NCBI GenBank assembly: GCA_018806985.1
Contig: JADANN010000401.1
Span: forward strand, 2,480,001 to 2,544,000
Direction of reading: 5' to 3'
DNA: 64,000 nucleotides
DNA from: Angiostrongylus vasorum
Lineage: Eukaryota; Nematoda; Chromadorea; Rhabditida; Metastrongylidae
In this document: piece after piece, positions 54,305-64,000 of the stretch
Layout: the number at the start of each line of letters is the position of its first letter
How positions within the stretch are numbered: the stretch's first letter is position 1
Notes under the pieces: model-generated
Database searches by the model: none
What the model was told of the DNA's origin: nothing
Seen by the model: only the letters and a program-made list of their open reading frames with translations
Position numbers and translations under genes: made by a program

Positions 54305-55140
54305 TTCCATGTGCTGTCTAAAACGAACGAAAAAAAACACCTCAACGCCAGAAATTTCAGGGAAATTAAATGAAGCGCTGCATAGAATTTCTGAGCATTC
54401 AGGAGAAATGCCCTTGTCGCCATTGGTTTCAAACTGCATTAACGTGAGAAATTTTGGAACTCGTCATGTGGGAAAAAAAATCGAAGAAAGCATGGGAGAA
54501 GCAGAATAAGAGCAAATGAGAAATAAAGAAATAGAGATCCACCAGTCGTTTAAAAAAGTCCAACTTTTCCACGCTTTTGAAGAATATCCATAGTTGTACG
54601 AACTGTCGAAGAGATTAAACGCGTACATAAATTCAGTAGCCTTGAGCTTTATGACTGTTTCCATCCAATTAAATGGCCTCAGTTGTTGCCACCTAAGAAA
54701 TTAGACGGATTTATTAGACAAATAAAATTGAAGAGGTAGGCGAATAATAATAATAAGGCGTTCCTTCTACGTTCGGTGTGCCAAATGAGAAAACCAAAGT
54801 GAAAGACCTTCCACATCTACCTGTCCTTTACTAACGACAATAAGCGTTTTTTATACTTCATGATGCTTTTTATTTACTTTCAAATATCTCTTTTCAAGAG
54901 CTTTCAAGAGTTTATACGCCGACAGTTCATTAAACTACCAAGGCTTTTCAAGCAGAGAGGTGTTCTTCGATATTTACCTCTCTAACCAATCAAATTTGCC
55001 AAATACTGCAGAGTTAGCACGAAGGCTAGTTGACGTCCCCGGTTGCCGATGTTGATATGAAACAAGGAAGAAAATTCATCTTTTTTCCTAGAAAAACCCG
55101 TAACATTATTTCTTCAAATTTGGCTAGAAATAATGCTATC
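54305..55140. other. Spacer, unassigned
   Basis: No recognisable gene. Short frames only. Confidence 0.3.
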
Positions 55141-55144
55141 CTTC

Positions 55145-55310
55145 CCGAGCCAATTAAGTCCGCCGTCCCTACAAAACAGATTGGTAGCAAACTTGTCTAA
55201 GCTCTCTCTGATGTATAAGAGTGGGATACCTGTACTACAGATCTGATACGCTTTGGCACAGCGAAGCCAGGATTTTAGGAAGAATTTAGTTTCAATAGCA
55301 CTCATGAAGG
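55145..55310 (+). repeat. Decayed SINE family 1 fragment
   Basis: 'cgagccaattaagtccgccg' and 'gattggtagcaaacttgtct' correspond to the middle of the family 1 body. Confidence 0.35.
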
Positions 55311-56270
55311 AAGTAAAGTCCTCAGCTATCAGCCGAACCTATAAGTAAACCTAGATGATAGTTCCAAAGCAATGAACCGAATGGAAGACATGCTGAAATT
55401 CGCACAATGAATGTTGGCAGACGGATCCAACGAAAAATAAAAAAAAACGGAAAATTTTAAAATTTCCGTCATAATTCAACTGTTAAAGGTAAACAACGAA
55501 ACCAAGGGTATACAACAAATAGTTCACGGAAAACCTGTGAAATGCCTTATTGTTAAGTTATACAAGCTTGCAAATTGAGAAGAAGAAACCAGCCCTATGA
55601 CAAATTTGTCCATTTCACCTATAATAATGGCGATGCCATTGGCTCATTTCAATAAATCCCTTCCGGCAAGTGTCAACTGATTGAAGCCATTGATGGCGAC
55701 GGCTAGTGGGCCACCAATAAGAGGGGAAGGCCACATAACGATGTTATTGAATTGGCGATATCAGCATTGAAAAAAAGTTTTTCAGGTATTTTGAAGATTG
55801 CTCCTCATATGAAAAACCTTAGTTCTATCTTTTCATGCTTGTTCTTGTTATATCTACAAAATATTTCCACAAATATCACCTTTTCGAACCAACCTTTTCC
55901 GTAATCCACTAGTGTAGACAAGAAACACGGATTCAGAATTTAAAAAAAATAAACCCGCTCCACCCTTGCTCTCTAAAAAGAACTACTCCAGACTGCCGAT
56001 TAAGTTAGAAAATAAGAAAAAGTAAAGAAATGGAAGATGAGGGGAATGAAAAGTGAACAGGAGAGAGGCAATGACAAGTAAAAAATTTTACATAGAACAT
56101 AGCAGAATAATTCTTATCTTACTTTATTTTATTCTGTTTGACTCGTCTTCACGTCTAATGTGCATCCCTAGCACTCGCCACATTCAGTTCGATTCCTCGC
56201 ATCCATTGTCCACGAAGATCTTCCAACTGCGGTTTCGATTACTACTTGAGGATTTCCGATTCATCTTGAA
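55310..56270. other. Spacer, unassigned
   Basis: No convincing ORF, repeat or RNA gene. Confidence 0.3.
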
Positions 56271-56274
56271 TGTC

Positions 56275-56482
56275 GTAGAATGCTGGTCGAGCAAATCTGC
56301 CTGGATTCCTGAGATAGCCGGGCTGGAGCTTTCCCAATTGCTTTGCAGAGAGTGATTTTTTTCTCAGACAAGTTCGGTACCAATTTTCCGACCCCGGAGG
56401 GATGAGAAGCTTGGTTGGCCCGGAGCGGAATTGAACTAGCACCATGCTCGTGATGACGGACATCACTACCACTGTTCTCTCC
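56275..56482 (-). repeat. SINE family 1 copy, diverged
   Basis: The minus strand contains 'ggaattgaa'-reversed box B flank, 'ctccggggtcggaaaattgg' and 'gtaccgaacttgtctgag'. The 3' part is replaced by unrelated sequence. Confidence 0.55.
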
Positions 56483-56699
56483 GCCCAATTATCGTAATAT
56501 ACCCAAATGGAACTGGAGTAGGAAGGAAATCTAATGAAGCACGAGTTATAAAACCTATTTTCAACAGTACAGTGCCGTTTTTTTTTCTTCTTAAAAAGTT
56601 AAGAAAATCTTACAACTGAGAGTCTCTAAAACTCATCCAATTATACAGAAATCCAATGCTACTTGCTGTCACAAAACACAAATGATTCGCTTCCTTTGA

Positions 56700-57430
56700 A
56701 AAGGTAAGGATTAAAAATGAAATTGTCTCCATTTTCCATCAGGGTGAAGTAGGAAAGAGTTTCTTGCCTTTAGGATTTGGGATAGGAGTAGAAAAAGGAC
56801 AACGATATACAAAGAAAAAATTGCATAATATGGAGACCCTGATTGCATTAGTTCGGATACGGTGGACCTAATCTCTTGTAAACCGTTCGGGGACCAATGC
56901 ATTGGCGAAACAGGTACACTGCTTTGTGTACGTATAAAAGAACCCAGTCGATAAACTTAAAATCAAATCGAAAACTCCACTAGGCACACATAGGACAGAG
57001 GTATATATTGGGGAAGATTTTGAAGCAGAAGTTAACGTCCTCGCACAGGAATCGAAAACAGCAGCGCGCAAAACTCTCGAGGCGGATAAATTCCAAGAAT
57101 CCGAAGACGAACCGGAGGAAGGAATGTCTCGTAATCACGCGTGATATCATACAGTATTTAAGACTTGTTTTTAATATAAAAGGTGTATTATGCCACCATG
57201 TGGACTCTCTGTGGTTGGTCTCTATGTGACACACTCAGAGAAGGACTTATAGGAAGCAATGAGTGTCCTAAGAAGTTGTTTCGTTACCAGTTTCATTGGA
57301 ATCTTTCTTTAGCACTTTCTGTGCTTGGTTATCGAGGTGTTAGGTTGGCTAGATTGCAGTCAACTTGATATCTCCAGGCTGTAAGGAAGGCCAAATCTGC
57401 TGAAACGCCAGTTTTGCCGGAATAAAGAGT
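56700..57430 (+). mobile_element. Penelope-like element, 3' fragment
   Basis: A GIY-YIG frame reads CISSDTVDLISCKPFGDQC then IGETGTLLCVRIKEPSR, followed after shifts by NVLAQESKTAARKTLEA and NSKNPKTNRRKECLVITRD. The second Cys of the SCKxCG pair is changed (KPFG). About 220 bp downstream is a decayed hammerhead motif. Same architecture as the elements at 6.2 and 49.7 kb. Confidence 0.72.
57377..57412 (+). ncRNA. Decayed hammerhead motif in PLE tail
   Basis: GGCT, GTAAGGA for CTGANGA, a rearranged stem II, then GAAACGCC and AGTT. Position relative to the GIY-YIG frame matches the other two PLE fragments. Confidence 0.4.
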
Positions 57431-58595
57431 AAAATAATACCTCGTGTTTGATCAACAAGAATGTAAAGAAATGACTTGTTTTCTTTCCAAAATCATTTCC
57501 GTAATTTTTCTTGCTCAAGTGTTTTTAAGTCATTAGTACTAAGAGAAAAAAACCTCATTCATTTAACGCTTTAAGTTTTTTCTGCGTTTGAGGTTTAAGC
57601 TTTCCATAAGTTTCTAAAAGTTGCCAAAAAATAGGTCTGCTGAATGCTTAATACACTGACGTTCACATAATGTTAAGTATTGCTTTAAATTTGTAAAGGA
57701 ACTTCATATAATAACAAAAAGCTGTGTCTACTATTGATATAGTTAAACCCGATGATTGGTAATGCACAAGTCAATATGTTAAGAGAAATCTGCATATTTT
57801 TTAACCTAGGGCTAAAATTTCATTTGGCTGGGTCACAATTGAGAACTACATCTGTGATTATAGCGCACTAGGCAACGAAGGCATGTGAATACCTCACTAA
57901 CTGCATTACGAGTAATATGAAGTATAAATGGTAGATAGATATCAAAATGGCCCGTCGTTTTACCTCGTTTTCGTTTCCCCCAACCGTTACGTTTGGCATG
58001 AAAGTGGTCTCGTTCATGGTTCGGGAGAGGCTTAAGAATCATTCGCCTTCCTTTCTCGTTGACATGTAGATTCCTGGTCGAGTAAGGCTCCATGGTATCT
58101 TGAGATAATCACACTAGAGCGTTCCCAGGTCGTCGCTATAGATACTTGACGGCATATATGGGTCAAAAGGAGGTTCTCTGCTTCACAATTGAGGTCCTTC
58201 CAGAACAACAGCGATTGTAGCGAATCATCATTCACCACTCGAGGACGATGTAACAAGCTCCAATCCGAGCAATACGGATTGCAGAATATTTTGAAATGGT
58301 AACGTGAGAGCTTTTTTCGACTTCTGCATTGTCTTGAGCGGTCGGTTATTTTTTCCATTCCTACTTCTTTTTTTCTGATTTTGGTTTTAACATCTTCTCC
58401 GAATTAACCAGTGGGAAGACCGAGCATAGCATTCATTATCAAAAAGATACTTCCCTGGGATCCACATCGTGGTGAAGACCTGAAATACGCCTTTGTAAGG
58501 TTAAATCAGGACTCCAGAAAGGATTAAACTGCTCAATCAGCAATAATCTAGCCACGGTACCACTCATACTGGGTGCGCCCGTCTATGACGTCATG
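57430..58595. other. Spacer, unassigned
   Basis: Two minus-strand frames (57833-58093 and 58032-58358) overlap in different frames and recall decayed transposon coding sequence, but no family was recognised. Confidence 0.3.
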
Positions 58596-58599
58596 CGGT

Positions 58600-61445
58600 G
58601 AGACGACCGGTGGGAGGTTACAAAATCTCAGGTTACACAAGATGTCACTGGAACCGGATCTGACGAACATACGCACGACACGCCATGGAAATTATCTTAA
58701 TCTGCACGAATAATGCCGGAACAATCTCCACAAGTGCCGATCTTCACGCCCTTCGTGAAGCCGCAAATCGCATTAAATTTCATGTAATCGCACTACAAGA
58801 AACGAAAATCAGGAGGGCCGACATACGCTAAGTAAACAACGTGACCCTTGTCATTGAAGAAAACGTCTCATCACGAAATGTCGGCGGCGTAGGCTTCAGC
58901 GTCAACCCCTCTATTGTCCGCCTCGTCGACTCCTACGAGATCCCTCTCCCCCTCTCATAGACGTCCTCCGTCTTCAATTGACGCGTCATAAAAAGATCAC
59001 AATCACCAGTTGCTACTCACCGAAAGTTATCCGCAATGATAAAGCGTGTTATAAATTTGTCATCGGAGACTACAACGCCAGAATAGGAAAGACCTACGAG
59101 AGCGAATACATGATCGGAAATTTTGGATTAGGAGAAAGAAATGAGAATGGAAACCGTCACGCACGACTCCTATCTGCAGAGCCACGTCTCTTTTATAGGA
59201 ACTCGTTTTTTCAGAAGAAAGATAGCCACCACTGGACATGGGAGTCTCCTAACGCCACGACTGATGCAGCGATCAAACATATTCTGACAAACAGAAGATG
59301 GTGCCTATTTGACACATCGGCAGTCCCGTCATTCTGTACTGGTTCCGTTCACCGCCTTCTTCGCGCGAAGATTCGATTGAGCCGCAAGCTGGAAAAGAAC
59401 TCTCTTCATCGACCACGAAGAAAAAGCCTTGCTGTATACGACGAGAACATTCTGAATGAAGCCCTATCTAAGCGTGACTGGCAGATTAAAGAAGACCCGA
59501 CCGAAGATTACGAGCTGCTTGTCGAAGGACTGAAAAGCTGTGCCGAATTCGCCTCAATTCCTCAAGCAAGAAGATCGGATCGCATCTCCTTCACTACTAA
59601 GGAGTTACTCAAAAAACAGAAACTGAAGCTTGACTCTACTGCTACACATTTAACATGGTCAGTAGTAGATGTCAGCTGCAGAAGAGCTTTGTAGGAAGAT
59701 TTACATCGGTACAGGCAGAAAAAAACTACTGGGAGCAGCAGAGAAGAAATCTGAAAAAAAATGTTGTCGAGACTTGTGTGATTACAATGTTACGCTCTGA
59801 CAGCCCTGACAGACGAAAACGGGATCATCAAAGCGTTCCTTTGCATGATGTGGAATGAGTGGCAAGTTCTACATCAACCTTTTCTGTTCCACAATCCTCG
59901 TCCTGGACTCCAAAATCTCGCCTGGGAAAAAACCACCTGGAATTCCACCGTTAGGAGCTCGACCTGCGATAGAAAGCATGAAAAGAGGCACAGCTCCAGG
60001 ACCCGATAATATCACCGCCGGTTTCCTTAGAGGTGAAAGACACAATTTACATGTACTACTCCTAAAATATACGACAGCCTACGTTCAAAGGGAAAAAAAT
60101 CCCAGACCAGTGGAGAACGTCGCGCTCTGTCATCCTGCCCAATAAAGGTGACCGAAGGGATCTTCGTAACTATGGTCCGATATGCTTGCTGAGTGTATTC
60201 TACAAGCTCTTCACGAAAATTAATCTGTTTCGCATCTTAAGGACATTTGATGAGGTACAACCAGTCGAGCAAGCAGGATTTTGAAAAGGATTTTGGTGCA
60301 CGGATCACATCCAAACTGTGTCGAGGGTCATTGAAGTTTGTCGTGAATACCATCTTCCCCTAGTCCTAACCCTCGTCCACTATTAAAAAGCGTTTGACAG
60401 TGTCGAAACGAATGCAATCCTATCAGCGGTAGCTGACCAAAGAGCGGACCCGTCGTACATAAGAACTCTGCCTGACTGTCGTTGGAAATGCATCAAAAAA
60501 ATACAGCTTTTCCATCGATCTCTTAAAAGTAAAGGGATTCGACAGGGCGACACAGTATCCCCAAAGCTGTTCACTGCCACACTGCTGTGGATAATGCATT
60601 CACTCGATTTGGATGAGAAGGGTATACGCATTGATGGAAAATTCCTATCAAACCTTCGTCTCGTCGTCGACATCGTAATCTTCTCAAAAAAATATCAGCG
60701 AGGCAGAGACGATGATCAATTAGCTCAACGAAGCGGGAAAAAAGATCGGAAGACGCGCAAATCAAAAGAAGACTCTGTTCATGAAAAAACCCATTCTGTG
60801 AAGGCGAACAAATTGAACTGGATGGCTCTCCGATTGCACATACCACCTCTTACGTATACCTTGGGCGATCAGTGAACACGGAAAACAATAAAGGAAAACA
60901 TGAAGAAGGAATTAGACAGATGAAAGAGAGCAGAATGGGCCGCATTCGGGCTTCCCAAAGAAGCTATCGACCAACTGAGGGACCTGAAAATATTCGCCCA
61001 CCTTTTTCAATACAACGGTCCTCCTAGTGCTCTGTTATAGTCAAGCTGATACTTCAACCACGTCAAGAACACTCCGCACTGCTCACAGAGCGCATGAGCG
61101 GTGTCTTCTGAAATGTAATCGGCACTCTCGACATCTAGCCGGAATGTGAAGCTCTGGTCTTCGAAATCTGTCACATCTTCGGGATCCAGAAGAATATACA
61201 TCGATAGCGAAACACAGATGGGCCAGTCACACAATGAGAAGAACGGATGACAGATAGGTGGAAAGAACTGTACGGTGGACTCCACGAAATTGCTGGCGTC
61301 CCCGAGGAAGGCCACCTAAACGTTGGGTGGACGTGTTCGCAACCAAAGTCACTCGACTGTATTCGCAGCTGCAATTGTTTTACAGACCACTGTATGAGAC
61401 TCGCATGCGCCACCATACACTAATCAAACCACCACCATAGACGAC
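58600..61445 (+). mobile_element. RTE-clade LINE, second subfamily, inactive
   Basis: Endonuclease words: ILICTNNAGTIS, VIALQETKIRRADI, FVIGDYNARIG, HHWTWESPNATTD, IKHILTNRRW (the usual Asp before His is Lys). Linker SRKLEKNSLHRPRRKSLAVY. Reverse transcriptase words: PGPDNITAGFL, NYGPICLLSVFYKLF after frame repair, EQAGF, KAFDSVETNAIL, QGDTVSPKLFTATL, LSNLRLVVDI (catalytic AD-D box degraded). C-terminal RPRGRPPKRWVDVF. The subfamily differs from the 13.66 kb copy and looks closest to the 3.5/17.6 kb fossils. Many stops and shifts. Confidence 0.82.
58978..59694 (+). pseudogene. RTE endonuclease and linker frame
   Basis: The longest open stretch of the element (238 codons). It contains the GDYNARIG and TWESPN boxes and the Arg-rich linker. 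Upstream, 58684-58830 carries the endonuclease N-terminus in broken frames. Confidence 0.78.
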
Positions 61446-61800
61446 GAATGCGAGGAAAACAAACAAATGGCAAATGTGCTGAAATCCGCACAACTCGTGG
61501 AGACGAACCGTCCACGTATCGAAGTAAGTAGGATAACGTGAACGTTTTAGTTCCCAAGAACGTTTCTTTGCACTTTCTTACACCTGTTATTTCTAGACTT
61601 CACATAGTGACTGCATTGAAAGGAATTGTCGCAAAAATTTAAAGTTAATAGTTTATTAAAATGCATCTAGTTGTGTTATAACCAAGTTAGAGATTTGTAG
61701 GATTTGCTATGCTTGCTTTTCCATTACGTAGAAGAATGCAAATCATTTTTTTAACGTTTCATTTTCCCACACCACTTTTGGCATTATTAGGTAAATATGT
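61445..61800. other. Spacer between LINE and SINE
   Basis: Nothing recognised. Confidence 0.3.
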
Positions 61801-61805
61801 GGTTT

Positions 61806-62085
61806 TGGGCGCATGTGGCCCAGTGGTCGGAAGCGCCCTGCAAGGCACGCATAGAATCGACCTCCGCGCCCATGGGCTATCAAGCCTTCCTTCCCTCCGG
61901 GGTGGGAAAATTGGTACCAGACTTGTCTAGGGGGTTAGCAGCACTGGATCGATACATCGGCAGGCCACTGCGAGTCATTGTCAGGCCAGATATGCATTCA
62001 ATCACTTCCAACGATGCTTAATGAAGTCAAATGCATGGCGCATCCCTCAGGGATCCATCGACGCCGAGAGCTCTACTACTTATTT
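61806..62085 (+). repeat. SINE family 1 copy
   Basis: Box A 'tggcccagtggtcggaag', box B 'agaatcgacctcc', 'aattggtaccagacttgtct', 'tgcattcaatcacttcc', end 'gccgagagctctact'. Near full length. Confidence 0.8.
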
Positions 62086-62129
62086 GTGTAGTTTCACCAA
62101 ATGAATATTCTGCCGTTTTTATCTTTTTA

Positions 62130-62420
62130 TTTACTCCCCACTGTAATCACTTTTTTTTACTGCCTATTCCATCTTAATGACAGGGTATGCTGAGAAATAT
62201 AACTACAAGGATCTATTGCTTTTTTTTCTACGCCAGGGTATTATGTGAAATACAATCAAAATGATGCTGAGAGATTTGTAAAACTTGGACCCGATGCAAA
62301 ATTTGAACCCGCGATTACCCTCTTCGTCTGCTCACCTGTTACTCACTACACCAACGATTCGATTGTTTTGCCCATTTTTCAGACAGTTTTTTATCCTAAT
62401 CAGTTGCCCATTTCCTAAGT
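62130..62420 (-). repeat. SINE family 2 copy
   Basis: The minus strand has box A around 'tgtagtgagtaacaggtgag', box B 'gcgggttcaaattttgc', then 'caagttttacaaatctctca' and 'cataataccctgg' with the T-rich tail. Best example of the family layout. Confidence 0.68.
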
Positions 62421-62514
62421 TTTTAGGTGCAATCAGCAATCACGCAACAAGGGGAATAATCTGGTGAACACAAATCTGCATTGAACCCTAGTAATGCTGA
62501 GCCTATAGTCGAAA

Positions 62515-62690
62515 TCACAATTTTTAACTTCTTATTTGTTTATTTCCTTACGGCCGGATAATATGTTAAATTCAGCCGCACTGGTTATGAGACATTTGCA
62601 AAACTTGTACCCCAGGCCAGATTCGAACCCATTAATACCCTTTCAGGGATTCCTAAAATTCTACTGTCAACAGCCCTAATTACCATTTTA
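62515..62690 (-). repeat. SINE family 2 copy
   Basis: 'tgggttcgaatctgg' box B on the minus strand, then 'acaagttttgcaaatgtctc' and the tail. Head lost. Confidence 0.6.
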
Positions 62691-64000
62691 AGAAACACCA
62701 AGAACAATTTCTGCATTTCACAGGTTTTTTCAGCAGTTGCAATTTATTTTCCTAATAGTCGTCTTAAAGGTGGTGCAGCAGATTTGGCCTTAGTGAGCTC
62801 TTCCGACTATTAGTGGTAATCGAACATAATCGCCTTAACGCTATTTTCTAGTTTCGGGTTATCTAAAGTGGCTACGAATTTGAGATCGGGGATAATTGGA
62901 AAAATCTAGTGCAAAGCAAGAAACCCAAGGGCTTATCAGCAGCCGCTTTTGTCGGACCCCTGGGGGCCGTCATATAATTTAAAGATCTACCAAGGGCTGG
63001 ATGATCAAATGATAGTCAGTGGGCAGGAAAGTATGGCATAAATGCAAAGTCTAACGTGTTGCCTGCTTTTAGAAACAAAGAACTATACTGAGAAACTAGA
63101 TGTCAACATCCAGCTCATTAAAGGCGACTTGAATTGCTCTCTAAAGTAGTAAATGAAGGTGATCCTATAGGAAAGCTTGTCAGTCATCTGAACGTTTCCT
63201 AATAAACGTGGAGATACGGATAGATCAGTTTCCGGTAATTATAAACCTAACAAACAGTGAATACGATAGCTCGCTATCTTCGTCACTGACACAAACGAGG
63301 TTGTTACTATACATTGTTCTGATGATTCGGCGAATTTCGCCTTCTTCAGAGACCAAAAAGGTTGAGATGTCTGTAATACACGCAAGCAAACACCTTCATA
63401 ACAATGTAACGAAAATGAATAGGATAACCCGCACCTCAATGGCCCAGTGTTTCATAGTGGCGTGAGGGTGTTACTAGGTGACGAGCTGGAAGGAGTATTT
63501 TTTTTAAACCGGATCAGGTAAAAGAACTAACGAATAGTTCGACAGCCCTGTCTGGTGCCCCAATGAAAGTAAACCAGTGTTATCAGTCATCGTATTGCAC
63601 TTGGTTTCTTAGACAGTCCATCTTTAGGTATCGGACCGGCTCTAAAGCTACGTGATTGGTTGATCTAGAGTTTTTGAGTTTCAAGAGAGTCGTGCTTGAG
63701 CGTTACTAAAGTTTCTGCGCAGTAAAATTGATTACTATTTAAGGCCTGACAATACCTTTCCATAGCTGCGATCATAACTTGGGATGCGACGAACATCATC
63801 AGCGCTGTAGCGAGACAACATGAGTGTACCATGCAATAAAGCTTGCTTGCTGCTTTTTACTTACTACACAAAAGAGCTTTCATTAGTCGTTATTCTTCAT
63901 GCTACCTGTCCTTCCACCGATGTTGGTGACGGTCTTTTAGAAAGCACAAAAAAAAGAAATCGCCATTTGCCGACCAAATAATGAGGCTCTTAATATTTAT
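62690..64000. other. Spacer to right edge
   Basis: No gene recognised. The only repeat-derived feature is the decayed hammerhead at 63317-63354. Confidence 0.3.
63317..63354 (-). ncRNA. Hammerhead motif, stem II intact, cleavage region changed
   Basis: On the minus strand CTGAAGA and a perfect GGCGA/TCGCC hairpin are followed by GAATCATC instead of GAAACGTC, then AGAAC. A15.1 is lost. Flanked on the plus strand by 'acaaacgaggttgttac', the usual element end. Confidence 0.55.

Noticed and set aside
57833..58358. Minus-strand frames resembling a transposase
   Set aside because: Composition suggested decayed transposon coding, but no DDE or RT motif could be found.
1..64000. Search for prokaryotic systems (CRISPR, operons, phage genes)
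   Set aside because: No regular spacer arrays, Shine-Dalgarno-led gene runs or prophage genes; intron-containing genes and LINE/SINE content are eukaryotic.

Overview
The window is animal nuclear DNA, most likely from a parasitic nematode related to hookworms (inference). It is A+T-rich. The genes I can reconstruct have short exons, TTTCAG-type acceptors and GTGAGT/GTAAGG donors, and they are spread over kilobases. The introns and spacers are packed with old mobile elements: RTE-clade LINEs, Penelope-like element (PLE) pieces with GIY-YIG domains, a mariner fossil and two tRNA-derived SINE families. No bacterial-type gene, CRISPR array or complete tRNA/rRNA gene was seen.

Layout. 0.3-6.2 kb, minus strand: phospholipase-B-like GDSL/SGNH lipase, copy 1. 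Its 3' end runs off the left edge and its 5' end is cut by a PLE. About 1.04-8.87 kb is tandemly duplicated at about 11.56-21.87 kb, which carries lipase copy 2 (11.7-20.2 kb). Copy 2 is broken and holds an RTE element (13.66-16.45 kb) in an intron. The spacer (8.9-11.5 kb) holds a microsatellite, SINEs, a hammerhead-bearing repeat and an internally deleted RTE. 22-28 kb is spacer with SINEs and ribozyme-bearing repeats. 28.3-29.5 kb is a reverse-oriented RTE relic. 30.5-40.4 kb, minus strand: a seven-exon rhodopsin-type peptide-receptor-like GPCR, readable from TM1 to the stop codon, with SINEs, an RTE relic and a mariner fossil in its introns. 40.4-58.6 kb is mostly repeats and unassigned sequence, with two PLE fragments and a cluster of ribozyme-bearing foldback elements at 51.4-53.4 kb. 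58.6-61.4 kb is a second RTE copy. 61.8-64 kb is SINEs and unassigned sequence.

The standout signal is a motif repeated about 18 times on both strands. It has the hammerhead ribozyme core (CTGANGA, a 4-bp hairpin, then GAAACGTH), closed by a GGCT/AGCC stem I and with almost no stem III. At three loci it lies 100-230 bp downstream of a GIY-YIG reading frame of a PLE. It also sits, often as inverted pairs, in small foldback elements without coding capacity. Stem-III-poor hammerheads are known from Penelope-like elements, so the class is known; the foldback elements with inverted ribozyme pairs, and the active/inactive copy pairs here, may not be described.

The two lipase copies act as a fossil record: each gives the empty site for insertions in the other, so target duplications and element ends can be read directly. 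Both copies carry lesions and neither looks able to make a normal enzyme as assembled.
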